Part shown: piece after piece, positions 1 through 4,988 of the stretch
Layout: the number at the start of each line of letters is the position of its first letter
Numbering within the stretch: the stretch's first letter is position 1
Origin: MB-PLM-2 sp964385715
Lineage (GTDB): Bacteria; Planctomycetota; Planctomycetia; Pirellulales; UBA7805
DNA: 5,478 bases
Assembly: GCA_964385715.1 (NCBI GenBank)
Contig: CAYLRE010000312.1
Location: 1 to 5,478 of the forward strand
Direction of reading: 5' to 3'
The notes under the pieces: generated by a model
Told to the model about the DNA's origin: nothing
Database searches by the model: none
The model's input: the letters and a program-made list of their open reading frames with translations, nothing else
Program-made: the position numbers and the translations under genes

Positions 1-26
1 GGATCGAAGAAAGCACAGGTCCCACA

Positions 27-1277
27 GTGAGCGGCGATCACCACACCGCCATGATAGCTGACGGGTTGCTGACGGTCGCAGGGCATCGCATTGAAGTGGT
101 CGCACCCGCCTCAGCATCATTGCTGCCACCGGGTTGCCCCACGCTCGACCTGGGCAATGTCGCGATCTTGCCAGGTCTGGTGAATGCTCATACGCACCTG
201 GAATTCTCCGATCTCGCCGAGCCGCTCGGGACGCCCGGAATGAGTCTGCCGGCTTGGATCCGCCTGGTGATGCAGCATCGTAGTGTGACTCCTGACGACG
301 CAGCCGTAACCAGTGCAATTGTCCAAGGCCTGCGGGAATCGATCGCCACGGGGACCACTTCGCTGGGCGAAATCGCCACCCGTGATTGGCCAGTCGATCC
401 ACCAGGGGCACCGCCGATCGAGCTGACCGTATTTCGCGAGTTGATCTCTGCCTCGGATGATGTCGAGCGGATCTCGGCCTGTCTCGCCACGGCCAAGCGT
501 CATCTCGCCTCAGGGAATGAGTCTGACAGTTGGCGTCCTGGCTTGAGCCCGCATGCACCGTACTCGGTCCATCCGCAGCTTTGGCAGTCGCTTCTCGAGG
601 TTCGCAGCGGCGACCCTTCTTCTCCGCTGGCCATCCATCTGGCCGAATCGCCGGAGGAGATTGAGTGGCTCCAAAGTGGCGCCGGCCCGTTCGCCGAGCT
701 TCTGTCCGACCTGGGCGTAGCTGCGTCATCGCATCCCCCTCGCCGGCCACTTGAGTTCATTAGCTCGCTGCCTCCGACTACCAAAGCTCTGTTCGTTCAC
801 GGCAATTACCTCGACGCCGAGGAGATCGCCCGCCTTGCGGAATCGTCCGCCACGGCGTCCGTGGTCTATTGCCCGCGGACCCAAAGCTTCTTTCAGCATC
901 AGCCGTACCCGCTCGCTGCGATGCTGTCGGCCGGTGTGAATGTCGCGCTCGGGACCGACGGCCGCTGCAGCAATCCCGACCTGAGCGTGCTCTCTGAGAT
1001 GCGGCATGTCGCGGCCAAGCACCCGGAAGTCCCCCTCACTGACGTGCTGGCAATGGGGACGCTGCGTGGGGCTCGTGCCCTGGGCTACGATGATTCGACC
1101 GGCAGTCTCACCGCCGGCAAGGATGCCAATCTGGCGGTCGTAGCCCTGCCCGATTCTACTGACGACCCGCATTCTCTGCTGCTTCATGCCGAGGGCCAGG
1201 TTCAGGCCACCGTCTATCGTGGCAAGCTGATTCACGCGGCGACCGATGCGCTCGCGGCGAATTGGGCTACCCTCTAA
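27..1277 (+). CDS. Amidohydrolase family protein (cytosine deaminase/chlorohydrolase type)
   Basis: This is a cytoplasmic, metal-dependent hydrolase of the TIM-barrel amidohydrolase superfamily (COG0402-like), expected to deaminate an amino-purine or similar ring. The motifs are complete and in order: PGLVNAHTHLEF with metal ligands H55 and H57, SPHAPYS (H176), HLAES (metal ligand H204, catalytic E207), HGN (H258) and GTDGRCSNPDLS (metal ligand D311). A C-terminal LTAGKDANLAVV segment returns to the small beta domain. The length of 416 residues is normal for the family. The GTG at 27 has a weak AGG 7 bases upstream, but the frame stays open to the window edge and the N-terminal strand seems short, so the true start may lie further left or at the ATG at 51. 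In planctomycetes such proteins are often annotated as aminodeoxyfutalosine deaminase (menaquinone synthesis). That is possible here, but the substrate cannot be read from the sequence. The family call is firm and the substrate is open. Confidence 0.93.
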   Translation: MSGDHHTAMIADGLLTVAGHRIEVVAPASASLLPPGCPTLDLGNVAILPGLVNAHTHLEFSDLAEPLGTPGMSLPAWIRLVMQHRSVTPDDAAVTSAIVQGLRESIATGTTSLGEIATRDWPVDPPGAPPIELTVFRELISASDDVERISACLATAKRHLASGNESDSWRPGLSPHAPYSVHPQLWQSLLEVRSGDPSSPLAIHLAESPEEIEWLQSGAGPFAELLSDLGVAASSHPPRRPLEFISSLPPTTKALFVHGNYLDAEEIARLAESSATASVVYCPRTQSFFQHQPYPLAAMLSAGVNVALGTDGRCSNPDLSVLSEMRHVAAKHPEVPLTDVLAMGTLRGARALGYDDSTGSLTAGKDANLAVVALPDSTDDPHSLLLHAEGQVQATVYRGKLIHAATDALAANWATL

Positions 1278-1361
1278 CGCCGCCAGTTGCTTCTGCTTTT
1301 GTTTGCCCTTTCTTGTCACTCCCCTGCCCTTCTTAGTTGTCCTGCCACGTTTGGTATACCG
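1278..1361. other. Convergent intergenic spacer with pyrimidine-rich tract
   Basis: This 84-base gap separates the ends of the amidohydrolase and epimerase genes, which converge here. The plus strand is strikingly rich in C and T from about 1286 to 1345, and the 8-bp palindrome GGTATACC lies at 1353-1360. I see no GC-rich hairpin followed by a T tract, so no intrinsic terminator can be called for either gene. The T-rich run after the amidohydrolase stop could still help termination. Confidence 0.4.
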
Positions 1362-2402
1362 TCACTCTAGAGCGATCTTCATCCAGGCCTCTGCCGACTC
1401 GCCAGGGGCAAGAACGCGTAAGCCGGTTCCTCCAAGTTCCTCGCCGCTTCCTAGTTCTTCGAGTCGATAGGCGTCTGGCACGCAGGTATAGGGCTCCACG
1501 CAGACCGCCTCGCGATGTCCCGGCGTGTAGAGCACGCATTCCCGAAAGACCTCGCTCCAGCTCACACGAATCGTTCGCCCACTTCGCCCGTCCTGAATCC
1601 GGCTGGTAGCGACTCCGTCCACAAAGTTCACCCCGGCGAAGACATCGTCGAGGTGCCCCTCTTCGAGTCGCACCCCTGCCGCGAGATCGCCGCCGGCTTG
1701 CCCGCCCTTCGCGCCAACGCCTTCAATCGCCGAGGCCGCCACGACGTGGCCCGTCGGCAGCATGTCCTGTAGTTCCCAGGCATGACCGACCGGAACCTGC
1801 AGCGTGCAGTCACCCGCCGCCCCTCCCTCTGATGACTTGCCCGCCGCCAAATCGCCCAGCCGTCCGACCGGCAGCCGAAAGTAGGGGTGCAGCCCCAGTC
1901 CCCACGGGCATGGCGTCTCTCCCGGATTCTCCATCCGCAGTCGCAGCGTCAGTTCGCCAGCAGCGATGGAGTAGGTCGCAGTGATTTGAAAGTCGCCAGG
2001 CCAGCTCTTCAGGATCACCGGATCGTCGAGCGAGGCGGTGAATTGAGCCTCAAGAAGATTCGCTTCCTGACGCAGAACTCGCCAGGGCCGTGTGTAGGCG
2101 AAGCCGTGAATCGCATTCCCCAGACCATCGGCCGGCTCCAGCTCGTACTCTCGTCCGTCGTAGCGGAATTTGGCGCCGCCAATGCGTCCCGGGAAGGGGA
2201 AGAGAATCGGGATACCGCTGCCCGAAGGCCGCTCATTGCCGCCGCGGAATTCTTCCGCCGCCCAAAGAAGCTCGACCAGCGGTGCGTCCGCCGTGTCATT
2301 GTCGCCGGCGGGCACCTGGTAGCTGAAGCAGTTCAGCCCTAGCTGCGGAGCAATCTCCGCGGTTGCGCCACTCTCGGCGTCTGTGATTTGAATTGTCTCC
2401 AT
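1362..2402 (-). CDS. Aldose 1-epimerase (galactose mutarotase) family protein
   Basis: This 346-residue cytoplasmic protein has the galactose mutarotase-like fold, which interconverts alpha and beta anomers of aldoses or acts on related sugar phosphates. The family motifs are clear: GIPILFPFPGRI (63-74), NAIHGF with H99, GLHPYF with the likely catalytic acid H172, HLDDVF (D252/D253) and AVCVEPYTC with the likely catalytic base E303. Two Gly/Ala-rich stretches, about 184-198 and 225-244, look like loop insertions. The ATG is supported by an AAGGG/GAGG purine run 7-13 bases upstream. The start lies inside the end of the upstream membrane-protein gene (64-base overlap), so the two are probably translated from one mRNA. 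The sugar is unknown. The divergent, YeaD-like branch is as possible as true galactose mutarotase, so I give no symbol. Confidence 0.93.
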   Translation of the reverse strand: METIQITDAESGATAEIAPQLGLNCFSYQVPAGDNDTADAPLVELLWAAEEFRGGNERPSGSGIPILFPFPGRIGGAKFRYDGREYELEPADGLGNAIHGFAYTRPWRVLRQEANLLEAQFTASLDDPVILKSWPGDFQITATYSIAAGELTLRLRMENPGETPCPWGLGLHPYFRLPVGRLGDLAAGKSSEGGAAGDCTLQVPVGHAWELQDMLPTGHVVAASAIEGVGAKGGQAGGDLAAGVRLEEGHLDDVFAGVNFVDGVATSRIQDGRSGRTIRVSWSEVFRECVLYTPGHREAVCVEPYTCVPDAYRLEELGSGEELGGTGLRVLAPGESAEAWMKIALE

Positions 2403-3451
2403 TCCGTTTCCCTTTCCTCATGCTTCGCCGCCACGGCATCGTCCGCTCGTGGCTCGTCTAGATTCCCCACTGGCGATTTTTCTGGCCGACGTTCGATATT
2501 CGCCCCGCCCATGTTTTCTTCTGTTAAGGGCCCAGGTACGCGGAGCCGGACCAACATGCCCGTCATCGCTACGACCGTAACCAGGATCCAGAGGGCCGCG
2601 GCACGAACCTTGGCACGTTCTGATTCGCCGAAGGAAACTGACGCCAGCGTGTGCAGCAGCAGCACTGCCGACAGAATGCCGACTAACATCAAGCCGCCCG
2701 CCCACAGGTCGTCGCCCATGATGCGATCGCGATCTCGCAAGGGGACGCTGACGAAGACCCAGAACCCCACCGGCAGTTGCAGAATGGTCGCAACTAAGGC
2801 GGCTCGACCGGCACCAATCGCGATGCGTTGCGGTGGCGCGGTCTCGTCCTCGTCGCTTAAGTACCGCTTCGTGGCCATCAGCATCACCACGACGCCAGTT
2901 ACCGCAATCGAGGCCAGCAGATAATGCAGAGAGCGAGCCAGCACCTCGGGGTCGAGAATCAGGCCGCGGAATTCGCTCTTCGTTACTTGCTCGGTCAGTC
3001 GACCTTCGTCGCGCAGCTTTGAGAAGATGACGAAGAAGGTGGGGAAGTGATAGATCAGGTTCGTGGCCGCCAGAATCGCCAGCCCGCGATGCACCCACGG
3101 CCGGCCGGCAAGCTTTTTCCACGCCTGAGCGTAGATAATCATTAGCGTCAGCGAGAAGAGGAGCTCGATCGACCCCCAGAAGACGCGAGCGTGGGGCATC
3201 TGCCCTAACTCCGCGAACCATTCCTCGCCAGGAATGTGGATAATCAGCGCCGAGACGATCCCCAGCACCATCGCGCCCACGAGCGAATGCCAGGAGGCTT
3301 TGGCGATCCGATGACCAAGCTCGCCTGGCAACTCCTGATCCAGCTTGCGGCCCCGTCGTTCTAGCCAGACCGCGAACAGCGGCCCCGACATGGCGACGTT
3401 GACCAGGAGCAGGTGTGCGGCCAGCGAAACTGAGAGTAGAAGATCGGTCAT
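2339..3451 (-). CDS. Multi-pass membrane protein, possibly CydA-like
   Basis: This is an integral inner-membrane protein of 370 residues with about eight hydrophobic segments, near 5-29, 55-73, 90-110, 122-144, 174-193, 213-235, 250-270 and 283-301. A charged, soluble tail of about 65 residues follows. I do not recognise a named family with certainty. Several features recall cytochrome bd subunit I: H13 in the first helix, E96 in a helix ending AQAWKKL, and SLHYLLASIAVTG with H176, which resembles the haem-ligand helix of CydA. H135 (IYHFPTFF) and H267 are also within or near helices. The CydA quinol loop and its later helices are not seen, so this is a tentative resemblance. An in-frame TAG nine bases upstream limits the start to the ATG at 3451, which has no clear Shine-Dalgarno. 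The gene overlaps the downstream epimerase by 64 bases. Confidence is high that it is a gene and low on function. Confidence 0.85.
   Translation of the reverse strand: MTDLLLSVSLAAHLLLVNVAMSGPLFAVWLERRGRKLDQELPGELGHRIAKASWHSLVGAMVLGIVSALIIHIPGEEWFAELGQMPHARVFWGSIELLFSLTLMIIYAQAWKKLAGRPWVHRGLAILAATNLIYHFPTFFVIFSKLRDEGRLTEQVTKSEFRGLILDPEVLARSLHYLLASIAVTGVVVMLMATKRYLSDEDETAPPQRIAIGAGRAALVATILQLPVGFWVFVSVPLRDRDRIMGDDLWAGGLMLVGILSAVLLLHTLASVSFGESERAKVRAAALWILVTVVAMTGMLVRLRVPGPLTEENMGGANIERRPEKSPVGNLDEPRADDAVAAKHEERETEWRQFKSQTPRVAQPRRLLRS
2410..2420 (-). promoter_or_regulatory. Ribosome binding site of the epimerase gene
   Basis: Read on the minus strand, the bases before the ATG at 2402 are TGAGGAAAGGGAAACGGA. 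AAGGG sits 7 bases and GAGG 13 bases from the start codon. The site lies within the coding sequence of the upstream membrane protein, which supports this start despite the 64-base gene overlap. Confidence 0.6.
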
Positions 3452-3522
3452 TCGAATCTAGCCGGAGCGACGCGGCCTGATTGCGCAGCCGCAGATGGTC
3501 TAAGTGGTTATTAGCAAAGGTC

Positions 3523-3551
3523 ATTATAGCGCCTCCAGTCGCGAGCCTGTA
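3523..3551 (-). promoter_or_regulatory. Candidate promoter of the membrane protein-epimerase operon
   Basis: On the minus strand a perfect TATAAT lies at 3528-3523, which would start transcription near 3516 and leave a leader of about 65 bases before the ATG at 3451. The -35 hexamer at 17-base spacing (TACAGG, 3551-3546) is poor. It coincides with the dyad AGCCT-GT-AGGCT (3544-3555), which could be an operator for an activator or repressor. This is a pattern match only. Confidence 0.4.
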
Positions 3552-3580
3552 GGCTGCCCGAATCCGCCGCGACCGCTACA

Positions 3581-3679
3581 TGTTCCGCACATATTCAACG
3601 TTTGTTCGATAGATGTTTGACGGATGTTCGGCATTTGTTCAACGGTCGTTTGATCGATGTTCGGCGGTTGTTTCCGTTC
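3581..3679. repeat. Tandem array of nine degenerate 11-bp units
   Basis: Nine units start at exact 11-base steps (3581, 3592, 3603, 3614, 3625, 3636, 3647, 3658, 3669), with approximate consensus TGTTCGACGGW. The third and fourth bases are T in all nine units, and the first (T) and second (G) hold in eight of nine. The remaining positions vary strongly. The pattern stops at 3680, where the next 11 bases do not fit. The spacing is close to one DNA helical turn, so the TGTT cores lie on about the same face of the helix. The array is upstream of the operon promoter near 3525. Confidence 0.75.
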
Positions 3680-3888
3680 TTGGTTATTCCGCGATGACTG
3701 ACCATTCCGAAAAGGGCCTTCCTGCCTCCGTAGGGTAAAGCGTCAGCGAGAGTAACTGAGCACGGCTGCTCCGTATAGCAGCCGTGCGCAAGGCGGTAGT
3801 TTCCCTGCAACCAAGTCGGCTTCCATTCTTGAGGACGAATGGAGCGTCTCTTCTTAGCTCCTGGTTCTGATTGGGTGGAAGTTCCCAT
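3595..3888 (-). CDS. Doubtful small ORF overlapping the repeat array
   Basis: This would be a basic 97-residue protein of no family I recognise. In its favour, the ATG at 3888 has a good ribosome binding site (GAGGG, 8 bases upstream) and a TATAAC box lies about 25 bases further up. Against it, the middle coincides with a perfect DNA hairpin (3760-3787) and the last 22 residues (76-97) are simply the 11-bp array read in frame. This gives two 11-residue repeats beginning RTSIKR and RTSVKH. The rest has no signal peptide, membrane segment or metal motif. It could be an orphan small protein, but it could equally be chance reading through a structured intergenic repeat. A longer version starting at GTG 3903 is also possible. 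Confidence 0.2.
   Translation of the reverse strand: MGTSTQSEPGAKKRRSIRPQEWKPTWLQGNYRLAHGCYTEQPCSVTLADALPYGGRKALFGMVSHRGITKNGNNRRTSIKRPLNKCRTSVKHLSNKR
3760..3787. repeat. Perfect 11-bp inverted repeat (hairpin)
   Basis: GCACGGCTGCT (3760-3770) and AGCAGCCGTGC (3777-3787) are exact reverse complements separated by a 6-base loop, CCGTAT. The stem is GC-rich and would be very stable in RNA or as a cruciform. No T tract follows on either strand, so it is not a standard intrinsic terminator. The flanking bases AGCGTCAGCGAGAG (3738-3751) resemble the short intergenic repeats often seen in bacterial genomes, so this may be one copy of a dispersed element. Confidence 0.6.
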
Positions 3889-3950
3889 GGTCGTGTCCCT
3901 CACTTACGTTTCGGGTTATATTCCGTGGTCGCGAATCTAGTCATAGCTAC

Positions 3951-4037
3951 AAAAAAAGCCCGCGCAGACTCGGTCATCATTTCCGCCGCAAGGCAGTCGA
4001 CGGGACTGTCTCACACGGAACCGAATCGGCGCGGGCT
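3951..4037 (-). terminator. Long-stem intrinsic terminator of the candidate RNA
   Basis: On the minus strand AGCCCGCGC (4037-4029) pairs with GCGCGGGCT (3965-3957), followed directly by a run of T to 3951. Inside, TCGGT/ACCGA (4024-4020 with 3974-3970) continues the stem across two mismatches, and TTCCG/CGGAA (4020-4016 with 3985-3981) can add a further helix after a bulge, sharing one base. The tip is an inner hairpin (4011-4004 with 3998-3991) with one A-C mismatch. The 81-nt span is much longer than an ordinary terminator, so the stem probably also belongs to the body of the RNA. Confidence 0.6.
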
Positions 4038-4214
4038 CTCTCGAATACCGAAGGGCACTTTCCCTTCCAGCTCCGACGGATACCTCTGGCGCGATTACTA
4101 GGTTGTCATCTTACTGGGAGGGCGAGGCTCCCGCCGAGCCATGCGCCAACCAGCAACGCTACCAAGGCTCGCACGCGTTCCTCACCCTGCGCGATCCCTA
4201 GCACTCACGTTACG
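3951..4214 (-). ncRNA. Candidate structured non-coding RNA of about 264 nt
   Basis: A promoter at 4248-4221 predicts a transcript starting near 4214, and a long stem followed by seven T residues predicts its end at about 3951. Between them the minus strand has no credible ORF but several hairpins. These are CGAGCC/GGCTCG (4172-4167 with 4140-4135), GGGAG/CTCCC near 4130-4116, and a perfect GAAGGG/CCCTTC stem (4067-4062 with 4055-4050, six-base loop). The 3' end is a rod of three nested helices. I tested it by eye against 6S RNA, RNase P RNA, tmRNA, SRP RNA and the cobalamin riboswitch and found no full match. It could instead be a long leader or attenuator, but the terminator comes before any good gene. 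The existence of a transcript is inferred. Confidence 0.5.
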
Positions 4215-4220
4215 CCCATC

Positions 4221-4248
4221 ACTATAGCAACCTCTGCGGAAATATCAA
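4221..4248 (-). promoter_or_regulatory. Sigma-70-type promoter of the candidate RNA
   Basis: On the minus strand TTGATA (4248-4243) and TATAGT (4226-4221) are separated by 16 bases. A TG one base before the -10 box makes it an extended -10 element. This is the best promoter match in the window. It points away from the zinc-ribbon gene and towards the structured region ending at 3951, with a predicted start near 4214. Confidence 0.55.
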
Positions 4249-4365
4249 TTCAAAATGAGCCCCCCTTCTAGTCACAGCCGACAACAGACGTATGTCACGC
4301 TGATTCCATTCGTGCTAGACTTCGCGCAGCAATGTCATCTGCCACATCGCAGTGACCTCCACTAC

Positions 4366-4370
4366 GGGAG
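4366..4370 (+). promoter_or_regulatory. Ribosome binding site of the zinc-ribbon gene
   Basis: GGGAG lies 9 bases before the ATG at 4380. An in-frame TGA at 4353-4355 excludes starts further upstream, so the site and the stop together fix the start of this gene. Confidence 0.6.
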
Positions 4371-4379
4371 CCGGCACAC

Positions 4380-4898
4380 ATGCACTTCGGACTTACTTTC
4401 ATCGCCTCCGCGGCTGGCGGCAACGCGCATAAGCGTTGGAGGGAAGAAGCTCGCACTCGCAAAGAGCGACTCGATCGTCACCAGCGGCTCTCCTGGATTG
4501 CCGACGACAATCTAACGAGCGACGAACGGGCTGTGCTAAAGAGTATTGAGGAACAGCTTGCCGGGAATGAGCCCGGCGCCAGTGCTCGCGCGTGCCCTGA
4601 ATGTAAGCAGCCGTTTGAAGTCGTTGCCGTGCGGGACGTGGAGATCGACTGCTGCCGGGGCTGTCGCAGTATTTGGTTCGACCCCGGAGAGCTAACAGCA
4701 CTCGCTGGCGTAAAAAAAGAGGTTCCGCAGCCGGACCTAGCCACGCGTTCTTCGCGCTACGCCTGCCCGGATTGCAACGAACCGATGGTCGAGTACGCCC
4801 TATTCGATCCGCTGAACCTGCTGGTCGACCGCTGCCCGGCCGGCCACGGGGTCTATCTCGAAGACCGGGAACTGGAGCGGGTATTCGAGATTACTTAG
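4380..4898 (+). CDS. Double zinc-ribbon protein (zf-TFIIB type)
   Basis: This is a 172-residue, probably cytoplasmic protein. Residues 17-60 are highly charged and likely helical (many R, E, K, D). Two zinc ribbons of the zf-TFIIB type follow, each ending in the family's D-x-x-EL pattern. The first spans about 72-106 with C72, C75, C92 and C95 (CPEC, then CRGC, then WFDPGEL). The second spans about 129-165 with C129, C132 and C152, and H156 replaces the usual fourth cysteine (CPAGHGVYLEDREL). Proteins of this family are small and widespread, and their role is mostly unknown. The general TFIIB resemblance suggests nucleic acid or protein binding and does not show a transcription factor. The gene stands alone, converging with the PEP-CTERM gene. 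Confidence in the domain is high, and the function is unknown. Confidence 0.88.
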   Translation: MHFGLTFIASAAGGNAHKRWREEARTRKERLDRHQRLSWIADDNLTSDERAVLKSIEEQLAGNEPGASARACPECKQPFEVVAVRDVEIDCCRGCRSIWFDPGELTALAGVKKEVPQPDLATRSSRYACPDCNEPMVEYALFDPLNLLVDRCPAGHGVYLEDRELERVFEIT

Positions 4899-4928
4899 GG
4901 CAATGCTGATCAGACATTCAAGCGAGAA

Positions 4929-4982
4929 CTGGCAAGGCCAGTGGCACCCTTTGGCTCCAACCGTTGGCTCGGTACCGAAGCC
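4929..4982. terminator. Weak candidate terminator hairpins between convergent genes
   Basis: Two small hairpins lie in the 90-base gap after the zinc-ribbon gene. They are CTGGC-AAG-GCCAG (4929-4941) and GGCTCG-GTAC-CGAAGCC (4966-4982), the latter with one bulged A. The 7-mer TTGGCTC is repeated at 4951-4957 and 4964-4970. Neither hairpin has a proper T tract on either strand, so intrinsic termination is only a possibility. Confidence 0.25.
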
Positions 4983-4988
4983 GCGCCC

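Larger units (their letters stand above)
3452..4379. other. Long intergenic region between divergent genes, rich in repeats and hairpins
   Basis: About 930 bases separate the minus-strand membrane protein from the plus-strand zinc-ribbon gene. From left to right this region holds the operon promoter, an array of 11-bp units (3581-3679), a perfect hairpin (3760-3787), a second inverted repeat TCCATTC/GAATGGA (3822-3828 and 3837-3843), and a minus-strand promoter-to-terminator unit (4248-3951). Apart from one doubtful 97-residue ORF, no frame shows protein-like composition or a known motif. From 4249 to 4379 I see no convincing promoter for the zinc-ribbon gene, only its ribosome binding site. 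Confidence 0.6.

Noticed and set aside
726..1319. Long minus-strand frame opposite the amidohydrolase
   Set aside because: It lies antisense to a gene with complete catalytic motifs, has a shadow-like basic composition, and shows no motif of its own.
2418..3524. Second long minus-strand frame (368 codons) across the membrane-protein gene
   Set aside because: It is Arg/Ser/Gly-rich, as expected of an out-of-frame reading of GC-rich DNA. The other frame gives clear membrane helices, and the ATG at 3524 lies inside the putative -10 box.
3581..3679. CRISPR array or LexA-type operator
   Set aside because: Units are 11 bp, degenerate and without spacers, and no palindromic GAAC-N4-GTTC box is present.
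3951..4080. Cobalamin riboswitch
   Set aside because: Fragments such as GTGTGAG, ACAGTCCCG and GATGACCGAG resemble the B12 element, but the 3' AGGAGACCTGCC-type box and the correct helix order are missing, and no B12-related gene follows.
3871..4101. Plus-strand frame across the terminator and RNA region
   Set aside because: It runs through the A7 tract and long inverted repeat, has low-complexity Ser/Arg composition, and has no ribosome binding site or motif.
4091..4187. A 16S rRNA gene fragment
   Set aside because: Only two short motifs match, their spacing is wrong, and the sequence between them does not follow 16S.
3951..4214. 6S, RNase P, tmRNA or SRP RNA
   Set aside because: There is no 5'-3' closing stem with a central bubble (6S), no P RNA core such as GAGGAAAGUC or ACAGAAA, no tRNA-like CCA end, and no SRP GGAAG/AGCAG loop.
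4255..4515. Plus-strand frame starting before the zinc-ribbon gene
   Set aside because: Its second half is an out-of-frame shadow of the zinc-ribbon gene, and its first half has no protein-like signature.
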